The notes: generated from the letters alone by a model not told the origin. DNA of 36,865 bases from an uncultured Lachnospiraceae bacterium (GCA_904420225.1 CAJFUP010000001.1:1-36865), one strand, 5' to 3'. Positions 23,426 to 32,412 are shown, counted from the first letter of the stretch. A program made the numbers and translations.

Positions 23426-24154
23426 TTATGAGGATACGGGAAGCTGGAAATATTCCATGATTCCCAGATAGACGGAATGGGCGATCTTTTTTTGATAAGA
23501 TTCTTCCTGCAGCATGGCGCATTCTTCCGCATTGCTGAGAAATCCGCACTCACTGATGACGATGGGACAGGAGGTGTGCAGGAGCAGATAGTAGTCCTCA
23601 TTGGCCTTGGCGGCTCGGTTTTTTCGGCCTTCCAGGGCATAATCGAAATTTTTCTGAATGGCATCGGCCAGAGTTTTTCCCTGGGAGGAAGACTTATAGT
23701 AAAAAACTTGGGGACCGGAAACAGAAGGATCCGGATAACTGTTTTGATGGATGCTGACGGCGATATCTGGTTGGGCCTCTTGGATTTTTGCGATTCTTGC
23801 CCGCATATCCGCTTTCTTTTTATTGGTATCGGTTTCCTGATATAGAGGAGAATCATCTTCTCTGGTTAGACAGACTGTGATTCCGGACGCTTCCAGTTCT
23901 GCTTTCAAATACTGGCAGATGGCCAGATTGATATCTTTTTCCAAAGCGCCGTCTGTGCCGATTTTTCCTGGATCCATGGCGCCGTGGCCAGGGTCTATGG
24001 CCACTGTCGGGAGATCTCTGTTTTCCTCCATAGAATTGTCGGAGGGTATCACCGCCGACGCATGGCTGGCCTGGAGGGCGGCGCCTTGGCGGGAGAGAAA
24101 GAAAGTACCTGCCAGGAGAAGAAACGTCATAAGCAGCTGAAGCCTTTTTTTCAT
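23426..24154 (-). CDS. N-acetylmuramoyl-L-alanine amidase (Amidase_3, CwlD-like)
   Basis: A 242-residue exported zinc amidase that cuts the bond between MurNAc and the stem peptide. A hydrophobic signal or anchor (residues 7-20) precedes the catalytic domain. Zinc ligands are H57 in DPGHG, E72 in ALEKDIN and H136 in SIHQN, and catalytic E202 lies in ISECGFLSN. The absence of SH3 or LysM wall-binding domains and the size resemble CwlD, the spore-cortex muramic-lactam amidase, but a vegetative role is equally possible. The start could be ATG 24154 or 24163; I chose 24154 because AGGA is then about 8 nt upstream. Confidence 0.88.
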   Translation of the reverse strand: MKKRLQLLMTFLLLAGTFFLSRQGAALQASHASAVIPSDNSMEENRDLPTVAIDPGHGAMDPGKIGTDGALEKDINLAICQYLKAELEASGITVCLTREDDSPLYQETDTNKKKADMRARIAKIQEAQPDIAVSIHQNSYPDPSVSGPQVFYYKSSSQGKTLADAIQKNFDYALEGRKNRAAKANEDYYLLLHTSCPIVISECGFLSNAEECAMLQEESYQKKIAHSVYLGIMEYFQLPVSS

Positions 24155-24306
24155 GAAAACCATCCTGTTTTGCTTGGGATTATTTAAATTATATGCCGAG
24201 AGCTGGGGAAACTTCCCTATTTTTCAGCAAAATAACACTGGACTTTTTCACTGCTATACATTACTATAATAAACAGTCAAAGTGGAAATTATCAGGAGGA
24301 TCAAGA

Positions 24307-25626
24307 ATGAAGAAGGTTGTTAAATTTGGAGGAAGTTCCCTCGCCAGCGCGGAGCAGTTCAAAAAAGTCGGTTCCATCATTAAAAAAGATCCGGCCAGGC
24401 GTTTTGTGGTGCCCTCTGCGCCGGGAAAGAGGAGCAGCGGCGACACTAAAGTGACGGACATGCTGTATTCCTGTTATGACAAAGCCGTCAAAGGAGAGGA
24501 TTTTTCCGATGAATTTGAAAAAATTAGAGAGCGATATGAGGAGATCATTGGCGGTTTGGGCATTAAGCTGACTTTGGAGGGTGAGTTTGAGTCCATAAAA
24601 GCAAACTTTGAGTCCCAGGCAGGCAGCGACTACGCGGCATCCCGCGGGGAATATCTCAATGGCATTGTCATGGCTGCCTACCTGGGATATACATTTGTGG
24701 ATGCAGCGGAGGTCATTTGCTTCAGTGAAACCGGGGAATTTGACGGAGCAAAAACAGATGCTGTGCTGAAAGAGCGCTTATCCGGTCTGGAGCAGGCCGT
24801 CATCCCCGGCTTTTATGGCAGCAGGCCGGACGGAACCATTCAGACATTTTCCAGAGGAGGCTCTGATGTGACCGGTTCCATTGTGGCCAAAGCGATTTCA
24901 GCGGATGTATATGAAAACTGGACGGATGTATCTGGCTTTTTGGTGGCAGATCCCAGAATTATCAAGGATGCCAAAGTCATTGAGACCATTACGTACCGGG
25001 AGCTGCGGGAGTTGTCCTATATGGGAGCCACGGTACTCCATGAAGACGCCATTTTCCCGGTGCGCAAGGAGGGGATCCCCATCCACATCCTCAATACCAA
25101 TGCCCCGGAAGATCCAGGCACTCTCATTGTGGAGAGTACCTGCCGTGTGCCCAAATATACCATCACGGGAATTGCGGGGAAAAAAGGATTTGCATCCATA
25201 AGCATTGATAAGGATATGATGAATTCAGAGATTGGGTTCGGCAGAAAGGTTCTGCAGGTATTTGAAGAGAATGAGATTTCTTTCGAGCATATGCCCTCCG
25301 GCATTGACACCATGACGGTGTTTGTCCATCAGGAGGAATTTGAGCCCAAGGAGCAAAAGGTGATTTCCGGCATTCACAAAGCGGTTCATCCTGACTATAT
25401 GGAGCTGGAATCGGATCTGGCGCTGATTGCCGTAGTTGGCCGGGGAATGCGTTCCACCAGAGGAACGGCGGGAAGGATTTTTTCTGCGCTGGCCCATGCC
25501 AGAATCAACGTCAAAATGATTGATCAGGGCTCCAGCGAGCTGAATGTTATCATTGGCGTCAAGAATGAAGACTTTGAAAACGCCATTCGGGCCATCTACG
25601 ATATTTTTGTGAGTACGCAGCTGTGA
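24307..25626 (+). CDS. lysC: Aspartate kinase (monofunctional)
   Basis: A 439-residue aspartokinase, the first step to lysine, threonine and methionine. KFGGSSLAS (6-14) is the kinase signature, and FSRGGSDVTGS and LSYMGATVLHEDAIFPV are conserved catalytic parts. Two C-terminal ACT domains (about 300-439) allow amino-acid feedback; the last begins VVGRGMRSTRGTAG. No homoserine dehydrogenase domain. AGGAGGATC precedes ATG 24307; the track extension is not supported. A -10 TATAAT lies at 24265-24270, so the leader is only about 30 nt and has no room for a lysine riboswitch or T-box. Which end product inhibits it is unknown. Confidence 0.93.
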   Translation: MKKVVKFGGSSLASAEQFKKVGSIIKKDPARRFVVPSAPGKRSSGDTKVTDMLYSCYDKAVKGEDFSDEFEKIRERYEEIIGGLGIKLTLEGEFESIKANFESQAGSDYAASRGEYLNGIVMAAYLGYTFVDAAEVICFSETGEFDGAKTDAVLKERLSGLEQAVIPGFYGSRPDGTIQTFSRGGSDVTGSIVAKAISADVYENWTDVSGFLVADPRIIKDAKVIETITYRELRELSYMGATVLHEDAIFPVRKEGIPIHILNTNAPEDPGTLIVESTCRVPKYTITGIAGKKGFASISIDKDMMNSEIGFGRKVLQVFEENEISFEHMPSGIDTMTVFVHQEEFEPKEQKVISGIHKAVHPDYMELESDLALIAVVGRGMRSTRGTAGRIFSALAHARINVKMIDQGSSELNVIIGVKNEDFENAIRAIYDIFVSTQL

Positions 25627-25663
25627 AATAGCGGCATTCTCCTCCCTGCGGTCTTGTGATAGG

Positions 25664-25714
25664 ATCCCCTTAAGTAGACAAGGCAAATAGTCCCAACTAC
25701 TTAAGGGGATTTTT
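25664..25714 (+). terminator. Aspartokinase terminator
   Basis: ATCCCCTTAAGTAG (25664-25677) pairs perfectly with CTACTTAAGGGGAT (25697-25710), followed directly by T5. Confidence 0.92.
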
Positions 25715-25832
25715 GTCAGAAGGCGGTGACGTATTTGGGTTGTGCACTGTCCCTTTTTTTCATATAGCTAAAGTGAAAGCATTGGGAAACCGCCGGGACG
25801 GCGCGGCGGCTTCCGAGATAAAGGAGGCATGC

Positions 25833-26450
25833 ATGCAGGACTGGATTATCAATATATTAAATCAATTTGGTTATTTTGGGATTGCAGCTCTGATTGCCAT
25901 TGAAAACATTTTTCCCCCCATCCCATCGGAGGTGATTCTTACATTCGGCGGATTCATGACCACGTATACAGAGATGAATGAGTGGATGGTGATCCTGGCG
26001 GCTACAGCGGGTTCGCTGGTGGGCGCAGTGCTGCTTTATGAGGTGGGATCTTTGGTGAGTCAGGAATGGCTGGCGAAAGTCCTTCAGGGAAAAACAGGCA
26101 AGATTCTGCGCCTAAAGCCCGGGGATGTCTATCGAGCCAGCGATTGGTTTCAGAAAAAAGGATACGCGGCGGTTTTAATCTGTCGTTTTATTCCCATTGT
26201 ACGCAGTCTGATTTCCATTCCCGCCGGTATGGCGCGGATGAAGCTATTGCCGTTTTTCCTTTTGACAACTCTGGGCAGTGTCATCTGGAATACGGCGCTG
26301 ATTTGGCTGGGGTCTCTGGCCGGCGCTTCATGGAAGCGAATATTAACCGTGTTCGATACATATGCGCTGGCAGTTTTGGGGATTGCCGTGGTCTGTGCGG
26401 TGGTCATTGGCCTGTTGGCTTACCGGAAAAAGGGGCTCAGGGGGAAATAG
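25833..26450 (+). CDS. DedA family membrane protein
   Basis: A 205-residue DedA (VTT/SNARE-associated) membrane protein. The N-terminal re-entrant motif IENIFPPIPSEVIL (23-36) and the CRFIPIVRSLISIPAG segment (about 117-132) are the family signatures, with acidic E33 and the two arginines in the expected places. DedA proteins act as lipid carriers, in some cases flipping undecaprenyl phosphate or phosphatidylethanolamine; which one here is unknown. AAAGGAGG precedes ATG 25833. The track start at 25713 lies in the terminator and is wrong. Confidence 0.92.
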   Translation: MQDWIINILNQFGYFGIAALIAIENIFPPIPSEVILTFGGFMTTYTEMNEWMVILAATAGSLVGAVLLYEVGSLVSQEWLAKVLQGKTGKILRLKPGDVYRASDWFQKKGYAAVLICRFIPIVRSLISIPAGMARMKLLPFFLLTTLGSVIWNTALIWLGSLAGASWKRILTVFDTYALAVLGIAVVCAVVIGLLAYRKKGLRGK

Positions 26451-26483
26451 GCCGAAATTAAGTGGTTTTCATGGAAAAAACGG

Positions 26484-26512
26484 TTGATTTTATGTGAAAA
26501 AAAACGTAAAGT
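26484..26512 (+). promoter_or_regulatory. galE promoter
   Basis: TTGATT (26484-26489) and TAAAGT (26507-26512) are 17 bp apart. The leader of about 95 nt can form two small hairpins, TGTCTC/GAGACA (26532-26553) and CTGTC/GACAG (26555-26567). Confidence 0.55.
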
Positions 26513-26610
26513 AAAGACAGAAGGGGCGGAGTGTCTCGCCCTGTGAAGAGACAGCTGTCGTAGACAGGAAACTATGACGGCATAAAGATGAATTCAGGAG
26601 GACAAAAACG

Positions 26611-27624
26611 ATGGCAGTATTGGTAACAGGCGGCGCCGGTTTCATCGGCAGCCATACATGTGTGGAGTTGCTGAATGCAGGGTATGAGGTTGTGGTGGTT
26701 GATAATCTGTGTAACTCCAGTGAGAAATCTCTGGAGCGTGTGAGACAGATTACAGGAAAGGACTTGACATTTTATAAAGCGGATCTGCTGGATCGGCAGG
26801 CTGTGAATGAGATTTTTGAGAAGGAATCCATTGACTCTGTCATCCATTTCGCAGGGTTAAAAGCGGTGGGGGAATCCGTGCAGAAGCCTTTGGAATATTA
26901 TTACAATAATGTAACCGGCACACTGATTCTTTGCGACGTCATGAGAAAGCACGGCGTGAAGAAAATTGTGTTCAGTTCTTCCGCCACTGTATATGGTAGT
27001 CCGAAAACCGTGCCCATCAAGGAAGATTTCCCTCTTCATGTGACGAATCCCTACGGCCGCACGAAATTGATGTTGGAAGAGATTCTGCGGGACTTGAATG
27101 TGGCGGATCCGGAGTGGGATGTGATCCTCCTGCGCTATTTCAACCCCATCGGAGCGCATAAGAGCGGGCTCATCGGCGAAGATCCCAAGGGAATTCCCAA
27201 TAATCTGCTGCCTTATATAACCCAGGTGGCTGTGGGTAAGCTGGAGAAACTGGGTGTATTTGGAAACGATTATGATACTCATGACGGCACAGGAGTGAGG
27301 GATTACATCCATGTGGTGGATTTGGCGCTGGGACATGTGAAAGCCATTGAAAAAATTCAGAATAAAACGGGGGTTCTGGTATATAATCTGGGAACCGGTG
27401 TGGGCTACAGTGTGCTGGATGTGGTGAAGAGCTTTGAGAAAGCCAGCGGCGTTAAAATTCCATATGAAATTAAACCGCGCCGCGCCGGCGATATCGCCAC
27501 ATGCTATGCGGATCCTTCCCTGGCAAAGGCGGAGCTGGGCTGGGAGGCCAAGAGAGGAATTGAGGAAATGTGTGAAGATTCCTGGAGATGGCAGAAGAAC
27601 AATCCCAATGGGTATGAAGAGTAA
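26611..27624 (+). CDS. galE: UDP-glucose 4-epimerase
   Basis: A 337-residue short-chain epimerase that interconverts UDP-glucose and UDP-galactose with bound [12 protein letters not shown] (6-14) is the Rossmann motif. FSSSATVYG carries the catalytic Ser/Thr region and NPYGRTK the Tyr/Lys pair. [10 protein letters not shown] and [11 protein letters not shown] are GalE-type substrate-site segments. Length and C-terminus ([11 protein letters not shown]) are standard. AGGAGG precedes the ATG. A glucokinase follows after 102 bp, with no U-tailed terminator between, so co-transcription is likely. Confidence 0.96.
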   Translation: MAVLVTGGAGFIGSHTCVELLNAGYEVVVVDNLCNSSEKSLERVRQITGKDLTFYKADLLDRQAVNEIFEKESIDSVIHFAGLKAVGESVQKPLEYYYNNVTGTLILCDVMRKHGVKKIVFSSSATVYGSPKTVPIKEDFPLHVTNPYGRTKLMLEEILRDLNVADPEWDVILLRYFNPIGAHKSGLIGEDPKGIPNNLLPYITQVAVGKLEKLGVFGNDYDTHDGTGVRDYIHVVDLALGHVKAIEKIQNKTGVLVYNLGTGVGYSVLDVVKSFEKASGVKIPYEIKPRRAGDIATCYADPSLAKAELGWEAKRGIEEMCEDSWRWQKNNPNGYEE

Positions 27625-27648
27625 TGGGAGCCAGGCGCCAAATGGCAC

Positions 27649-27684
27649 AGGAGGCGGCGGACGGCGGGGGCTGTCCGCCGCATG
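27649..27684 (+). promoter_or_regulatory. Shine-Dalgarno/hairpin/ATG arrangement between galE and the glucokinase
   Basis: AGGAGG (27649-27654) abuts a 9-bp perfect stem GCGGCGGAC/GTCCGCCGC (27654-27662 with 27673-27681), which is directly followed by ATG 27682. That ATG is in frame with the glucokinase. Folding would bring the Shine-Dalgarno to the ATG. No U-run follows, so it is not a terminator. Confidence 0.45.
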
Positions 27685-27726
27685 GCTGTTGAGACAAAAA
27701 TGAGAAATGGAGAAGAAAGTAAAATA

Positions 27727-28680
27727 ATGGGAAAATACTGTATTGGAGTGGATGTGGGCGGGACAAGCGTGAAGTTCGGCCTATTTTGTGAAAATGGAGA
27801 ACTGCTGAAAAAATGGGAGATTCCCACCAGAAAAGAAAATCATGGCGCGCAGATCGTGTCGGATATCGCCGAATCCATTTTAAAAAAAATGGAAGAGCAG
27901 AATTTGACGGCAGAGAATATGATTGGTGTCGGGATGGGGGTTCCGGGACCGATTACGGCAGATGGCCAGGTGGTTCGGTGTGTAAATCTGGGCTGGGGCC
28001 ATTGTGACGCTGCCGGTGATTTGGGAGCGCGGATTAACATGCCCGTGGCCATTGGCAACGATGCCAATGTGGCGGCTCTGGGTGAAATGTGGAAAGGCGG
28101 AGGCGAGGGCCACGATGATGTGGTGATGCTGACCCTGGGCACCGGAGTGGGCGGAGGCGTGATCCTGAACGGCCGCATGGTGGCCGGAAAGCGGGGCGTC
28201 GGCGGAGAACTGGGCCATATCACTGTAAATCCCGAAGAAAATCAGCAGTGCAACTGTGGAAACCGGGGCTGCCTGGAGCAGTATGCATCTGCCACCGGGG
28301 TGGTACGGGTGGCCAAAAAGCTCATGGAAGAAGATAACCGTGATTCCGGTCTTCGGCATATGGAGAACATTTCCGCGAAAGATGTCTTTGATCTGGCCCG
28401 GGAAGGGGATGGTCTGGCGGTTAAAGCAGTGGACATCCTGGGCAGATATCTGGGGATGGTGTTGGCCAATGTGTCCATGACAGTGGATCCGGATATCTAT
28501 GTCATCGGCGGAGGCGTATCCAAAGCCGGAGAGATTTTGCTGCGCGTAATTGAAACGTATTATCGTCAGTATGTCTGCATTACCCAAGACAGGGCGAAAA
28601 TCGTTTTGGCTCGGCTGGGAAATGAGGCCGGCATTTACGGCGCTGCCAAGCTGGCTTTGTCCGGCAGAGAACAAGTCTAA
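27727..28680 (+). CDS. glcK: ROK family glucokinase
   Basis: A 317-residue (from ATG 27727) ROK kinase that phosphorylates glucose with ATP. CIGVDVGGTSVKFG is the phosphate-binding motif. NDANVAALGEMW carries the catalytic Asp. LGTGVGGGVI is the adenosine-side glycine motif. GHITVNP with CNCGNRGCLEQYAS forms the ROK zinc site. There is no N-terminal HTH, so it is an enzyme and not a NagC/XylR repressor. Starts at 27682 and 27700 are also open; 27682 is preceded by an unusual hairpin and Shine-Dalgarno pair. It follows galE and suits Leloir-pathway or general glucose use. Confidence 0.92.
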   Translation: MGKYCIGVDVGGTSVKFGLFCENGELLKKWEIPTRKENHGAQIVSDIAESILKKMEEQNLTAENMIGVGMGVPGPITADGQVVRCVNLGWGHCDAAGDLGARINMPVAIGNDANVAALGEMWKGGGEGHDDVVMLTLGTGVGGGVILNGRMVAGKRGVGGELGHITVNPEENQQCNCGNRGCLEQYASATGVVRVAKKLMEEDNRDSGLRHMENISAKDVFDLAREGDGLAVKAVDILGRYLGMVLANVSMTVDPDIYVIGGGVSKAGEILLRVIETYYRQYVCITQDRAKIVLARLGNEAGIYGAAKLALSGREQV

Positions 28681-28776
28681 AATTTGATAATTTTCACTTT
28701 TCCCGATTGGGTATAGTAATTTTCGGGGAAATGTGGTATAAATAAAAGAAAACATCATTGGAAGGATGGACACAAT

Positions 28777-29112
28777 ATGAGTCAGGCTAAGGTCGACAAA
28801 TATAAGGAATACAAAAAGAACCGAAAAGAGATTTTAGCGAAGGAAAAGAAAAAGAAGAAAATAGAAAAAGTAGTGGGTTGGGTGGCACTGGTGGTACTGG
28901 TGGCAGCCTTGGGTACTGCTGTGGGTGTGAGCATTTACAATCAGCATCAGGCATATCTGGCTTCCCTTCCCAATTATACCGTGTCGGAGAAGGTGATCGG
29001 CGATATGGCTGGTATCTTGGACGAAGAGACTGAGGCGGCTGCCGAGGAAACGGAAGAAGCTGCCCAGGATGAGACCGCAGGGGAAGCAGAAACCGAGGCC
29101 CAGGCGGAGTAA
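28777..29112 (+). CDS. Small single-pass membrane protein with acidic tail, function unknown
   Basis: A 111-residue protein. A very lysine-rich start (KYKEYKKNRKEI, KEKKKKKIEK) precedes one transmembrane helix (about 33-53, VVGWVALVVLVAALGTAVGV). About 25 ordinary residues and a low-complexity Glu/Ala/Thr tail (EETEAAAEETEEAAQ) follow. By charge the N-terminus is inside and the acidic tail outside. GGAAGGATGG precedes the ATG, so it is probably expressed. No family was recognised. Lysine-rich heads of this kind are common in Clostridia and say nothing of function. Confidence 0.75.
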   Translation: MSQAKVDKYKEYKKNRKEILAKEKKKKKIEKVVGWVALVVLVAALGTAVGVSIYNQHQAYLASLPNYTVSEKVIGDMAGILDEETEAAAEETEEAAQDETAGEAETEAQAE

Positions 29113-29132
29113 TGATCTTCGGAATGTGTTGG

Positions 29133-29177
29133 AGCCAAATGTTTTGGAATAGGATTCTGAGACATTTGGCTGTTTTT
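29133..29177 (+). terminator. Terminator after the small membrane protein gene
   Basis: AGCCAAATGT (29133-29142) pairs perfectly with ACATTTGGCT (29162-29171), followed by GTTTTTG. Confidence 0.88.
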
Positions 29178-29238
29178 GATTATGGCGTCAGCGGGACAGA
29201 GGTACGCTGGCCAGCAGCATCATGGAAAGAGGTAATGC

Positions 29239-30897
29239 ATGAAAAAGGATAACAGAATTCTTGTCACAGGCCATAAAAATCCCGATACCGATTCTATTTG
29301 TTCGGCCATTGCCTATGCCAGGCTGAAAAACCAAGTATCGGAGGGGACATATGTGCCCTGCCGGGCGGGTAGAGTCAACGAGGAAACCCAATATGTGCTG
29401 GATTATCATAAAGCAGAGGTTCCGGAGCTGATTGAAGATGTGCGGACGCAGATCAGAGATATTGAAATTCGGCGTATTGACGGGGTAAAACGCGATATCT
29501 CTCTGAAAAAAGCCTGGACTCGGATGAAGGAAGAGGGGGTTGTGACACTTCCCATCACCAGAAACGGTAGGCTGGAGGGCCTCATTACCATCGCTGACAT
29601 CACCAAGACGTATATGGATGCTTATGACAGCGCTCTCTTGTCATCCGCCCATACCAGGGTGAAAAATATTGTGGAAACACTGGACGGCAGTCTCATTGTG
29701 GGGGATGCCAAGACGTATTATACCAAGGGCAAGGTACTGGTGGCCGCGGCCAATCCTGATCTCATGGAGAGCTATATTGCGCCTGGGGATTTGGTGCTTT
29801 TGGGCAACCGGTATGAATCACAGCTATGTGCCATCGAAATGGAGGCCGCCTGCATTATTGTATGTGAAGGCGCCCCGGTTTCTCTGACCATTCGGCGGCT
29901 GGCAGAGGAGCGAGGATGTACGGTGATATCCAGTCCCTATGATACATTTACGGCGTCCCGTCTCATCAATCAGAGCATGCCTGTCAGCTATTTCATGAAG
30001 AGAGATCATTTGATTACATTCAACACAGATGATTTCATAGACGATATCCGGGATACCATGGCTAAAGTCCGTCACCGGGATTTCCCCATTTTGGACGGTG
30101 AGGGGCGTTATATTGGCATGATTTCCCGTCGAAACCTCTTGGGGGCACGCAAGAAGCAGGTCATCATGGTGGATCATAATGAGCGGACCCAGGCAGTCAA
30201 TGGAATTGAGAGCGCGGAGATTTTGGAGATCATTGATCATCACAGATTGGGAACCATTGAAACCATGGCGCCGGTTTTCTTTAGAAATCAGCCCTTGGGG
30301 TGTACGGCAACCATTGTATATCAGATGTATGAAGAGGCGGGAGTTCAGGTGGATAAGCAGACGGCGGGACTTTTGTGCAGCGCCATTATTTCCGATACGC
30401 TACTGTTCCGTTCGCCCACATGCACGGCGGTGGATAAATTGGCGGCAAAGAAGTTGGCTTCCCTGGCCGGTCTGGATATGGAGCGGTTTGCCCGAGATAT
30501 GTTTGCCGCTGGGAGCAATCTGGCCGGTAAGACGGAGGAACAGATTTTCTACCAGGATTTCAAGGAATTTTCCATGGAGGGCCGCACCATAGGAGTGGGG
30601 CAGATCAGTTCCATGAATCCAGAGGAGCTGGATACCATAGAAAAGCGTTTGCAAGGATATCTGGAACGGGTACAGCTTGCCAGAGGACTGGATATGGTGT
30701 TTTTCATGCTGACCAATATTTTGGAGGAATCCACCCGCCTTTTATACTGCGGCGACGGAGCGGCAAAATTGGTGGAGCGCTCCTTTGAAGTATCGGCCCA
30801 GGATGCCTTGGCTCTCCTTCCGGGAGTGGTTTCCAGGAAGAAACAGCTGATTCCGGCGCTGATCAACGGCCTGGAAAGTGAAAAGGGAGGACGATGA
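29239..30897 (+). CDS. ppaC: Family II manganese-dependent inorganic pyrophosphatase with CBS and DRTGG domains
   Basis: A 552-residue regulated pyrophosphatase. The DHH catalytic domain is split. GHKNPDTDSICSAIAYA (11-27) supplies the first metal ligands and IIDHHRLG (about 331-338) the DHH motif. The C-terminal DHHA2 domain ends with the family II SRKKQ signature. Between are a first CBS motif (about 83-131), a DRTGG domain (about 140-245) and a second CBS motif (about 250-305). CBS-PPases of this type are inhibited by AMP/ADP and, with DRTGG, respond to diadenosine polyphosphates. AAAGAGG precedes the ATG. The next gene overlaps its stop by 4 bp. Confidence 0.93.
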   Translation: MKKDNRILVTGHKNPDTDSICSAIAYARLKNQVSEGTYVPCRAGRVNEETQYVLDYHKAEVPELIEDVRTQIRDIEIRRIDGVKRDISLKKAWTRMKEEGVVTLPITRNGRLEGLITIADITKTYMDAYDSALLSSAHTRVKNIVETLDGSLIVGDAKTYYTKGKVLVAAANPDLMESYIAPGDLVLLGNRYESQLCAIEMEAACIIVCEGAPVSLTIRRLAEERGCTVISSPYDTFTASRLINQSMPVSYFMKRDHLITFNTDDFIDDIRDTMAKVRHRDFPILDGEGRYIGMISRRNLLGARKKQVIMVDHNERTQAVNGIESAEILEIIDHHRLGTIETMAPVFFRNQPLGCTATIVYQMYEEAGVQVDKQTAGLLCSAIISDTLLFRSPTCTAVDKLAAKKLASLAGLDMERFARDMFAAGSNLAGKTEEQIFYQDFKEFSMEGRTIGVGQISSMNPEELDTIEKRLQGYLERVQLARGLDMVFFMLTNILEESTRLLYCGDGAAKLVERSFEVSAQDALALLPGVVSRKKQLIPALINGLESEKGGR

Positions 30898-31517
30898 TGG
30901 GAAAACAGATTTGGAAGCCGGGAAATATGGTATATCCGGTACCGGCTGTCATGGTTACTGTGGCAGATGAGGCCAGAGGAGCCAACATCATCACTGTGGC
31001 CTGGACGGGAACCACATGCACCAATCCCCCCATGGCGTATATTTCCGTGAGAAAGGAACGATATTCTCATGGCCTGTTGAAAAAAACGGGTGAGTTTGTC
31101 ATAAATCTGACCACCGAGGAACTGGCTTATGCCACGGATTTCTGTGGCGTGCGTTCGGGGCGCCAAGTGGATAAATTTGGCGAGATGAAGCTGACGCCGA
31201 TCCCGGCCCAGTCCGTATCAGCGCCGCTGATTTTGGAAAGTCCGGTGAATATTGAGTGTAAAGTCCGTCAGGTGCAGGAGCTGGGATCCCACGATATGTT
31301 CTTGGCGGAAGTGACGGCAGTTCACGCCGATGAACAATATTTGGACGAAACAGGGCGCTTTGACTTGAGCCGTGCCCATCCCATTGTCTACTGTCATGGT
31401 GAATATTATGGCCTGGGCAGAAAACTGGGGACATTTGGATACAGCGTCAGAAAAAAGAAAGGAACTGCAAAGCGCAGGTCAGCGGCGGGTGGCCGCTCTG
31501 CGGGGAAAAGAGGATGA
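30894..31517 (+). CDS. Flavin reductase-like (DIM6/NTAB) FMN-binding protein
   Basis: A 207-residue flavin reductase family protein. The start KPGNMVYPVPAVMVTVAD, then IITVAWTGTTCTNPPMAYISVR, and FVINLTTEELAYATDFCG are the FMN-binding split-barrel pattern. The natural substrate is unknown; some members reduce flavin, others are redox partners. The basic C-terminal tail (VRKKKGTAKRRSAAGG) is extra. Its ATG overlaps the ppaC stop (ATGA); a second ATG follows immediately. Translational coupling with ppaC and the kinase 4 bp downstream suggests one operon. Confidence 0.85.
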   Translation: MMGKQIWKPGNMVYPVPAVMVTVADEARGANIITVAWTGTTCTNPPMAYISVRKERYSHGLLKKTGEFVINLTTEELAYATDFCGVRSGRQVDKFGEMKLTPIPAQSVSAPLILESPVNIECKVRQVQELGSHDMFLAEVTAVHADEQYLDETGRFDLSRAHPIVYCHGEYYGLGRKLGTFGYSVRKKKGTAKRRSAAGGRSAGKRG

Positions 31518-31521
31518 GATC

Positions 31522-32049
31522 ATGAATATAACATTGATTGGAATGCCGGGCTCAGGAAAGAGCACGGTGGGAGTGCTGCTGGCAAAGCGTCTGGGGCTGT
31601 CTTTCATCGACACTGATTTGCTGATACAAAAGCAGGAGGGCCGTTTGCTGAAAGAGATCATTGCCCAGGAGGGATTGGAGGGATTTTTAAAAATCGAAAA
31701 CCAGGTGAACCGTGACCTTCAGGCAGACCAGGCGGTGATTGCTCCCGGGGGAAGTGTGGTGTACGGCAGAGAGGCCATGGAGCATCTCAAAGAAATCAGC
31801 ACGTTGGTTTATCTAAAACTCAGCTGTGAGCAGCTGGAGGCGCGTCTGGGAAACTTACAGGACAGGGGAGTTGCCTTAAAGGATGGGATGACGCTGCAGG
31901 ATCTCTATGATGAGAGGGTTCCTTTATATGAAAAGTACGCGGATCTCACAGTGGACGAAACCGGACGGGACGCAGGTGCCATTGTGGATGTGCTGCGGGA
32001 TTATTTTGAAAAGCAGATGTGTCAGACACCGGATGAAGCGATGAAATAG
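31522..32049 (+). CDS. Shikimate kinase-like P-loop kinase with altered substrate residues
   Basis: A 175-residue protein of the AroK fold. GMPGSGKST (7-15) is the Walker A, DTD (about 34-36) keeps the metal/substrate aspartate, and DERVPLYEKYAD keeps a conserved basic residue. Against E. coli AroK, however, the shikimate arginine in GFRDRE is Leu here (GFLKIE), the GGG loop is GGS, and the RPLL of the lid is RGVA. So it may be a divergent shikimate kinase or a kinase for another small molecule. GAGG precedes ATG 31522; the track start lies inside the previous gene. No other aro gene is in the window. Confidence 0.8.
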   Translation: MNITLIGMPGSGKSTVGVLLAKRLGLSFIDTDLLIQKQEGRLLKEIIAQEGLEGFLKIENQVNRDLQADQAVIAPGGSVVYGREAMEHLKEISTLVYLKLSCEQLEARLGNLQDRGVALKDGMTLQDLYDERVPLYEKYADLTVDETGRDAGAIVDVLRDYFEKQMCQTPDEAMK

Positions 32050-32123
32050 AGGCGATTTGGATCCCCAGGCAGTGCGGCTGCGGCAGCCTGTCTGGGAGCA
32101 TCCAGCGCGGGGGGACAAAAGGG

Positions 32124-32151
32124 TTTACAAATGATAATTTTGTGATATAAT
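32124..32151 (+). promoter_or_regulatory. murA promoter
   Basis: TTTACA (32124-32129) and TATAAT (32146-32151) are 16 bp apart. This would give a long murA leader of about 250 nt, in which I see no recognised riboswitch. Upstream, at about 32056-32086, CCCAGGCAG and CTGTCTGGG can pair but lack a U-run. Confidence 0.7.
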
Positions 32152-32412
32152 GAACACGCGCTGGACACAGGGGAAGGCAGCGGATTTCCAGAAAATATAT
32201 GATGCTTGCCATGAAAGAACAGAAAATAAAAAGCGGAAAGACAAAGTTCATGTATTTTGTGGAAATCTGTTGATATCCGAGAAAAAGTTGGAATAATGCC
32301 GTCTCAAAATTGGATGGCGGAATTCTGAACTGTGAAAGGGCGTACGGGAAACGGCTGTATGAAAATGGAGTCTGCATGGATTGGCAGACGAAAGAAAGGC
32401 ATGGTTATCGGA

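Noticed and set aside
24193-24306. N-terminal extension of aspartokinase
   Set aside because: The ribosome binding site AGGAGG lies directly before ATG 24307, and the extension covers the promoter.
24241-24306. Lysine riboswitch or T-box before the aspartokinase
   Set aside because: Only about 30 nt separate the -10 signal from the start region, too short for either, and no signature was seen.
32050-32100. Hairpin after the AroK-like gene as terminator
   Set aside because: CCCAGGCAG/CTGTCTGGG pair, but no U-run follows, so intrinsic termination is not supported.
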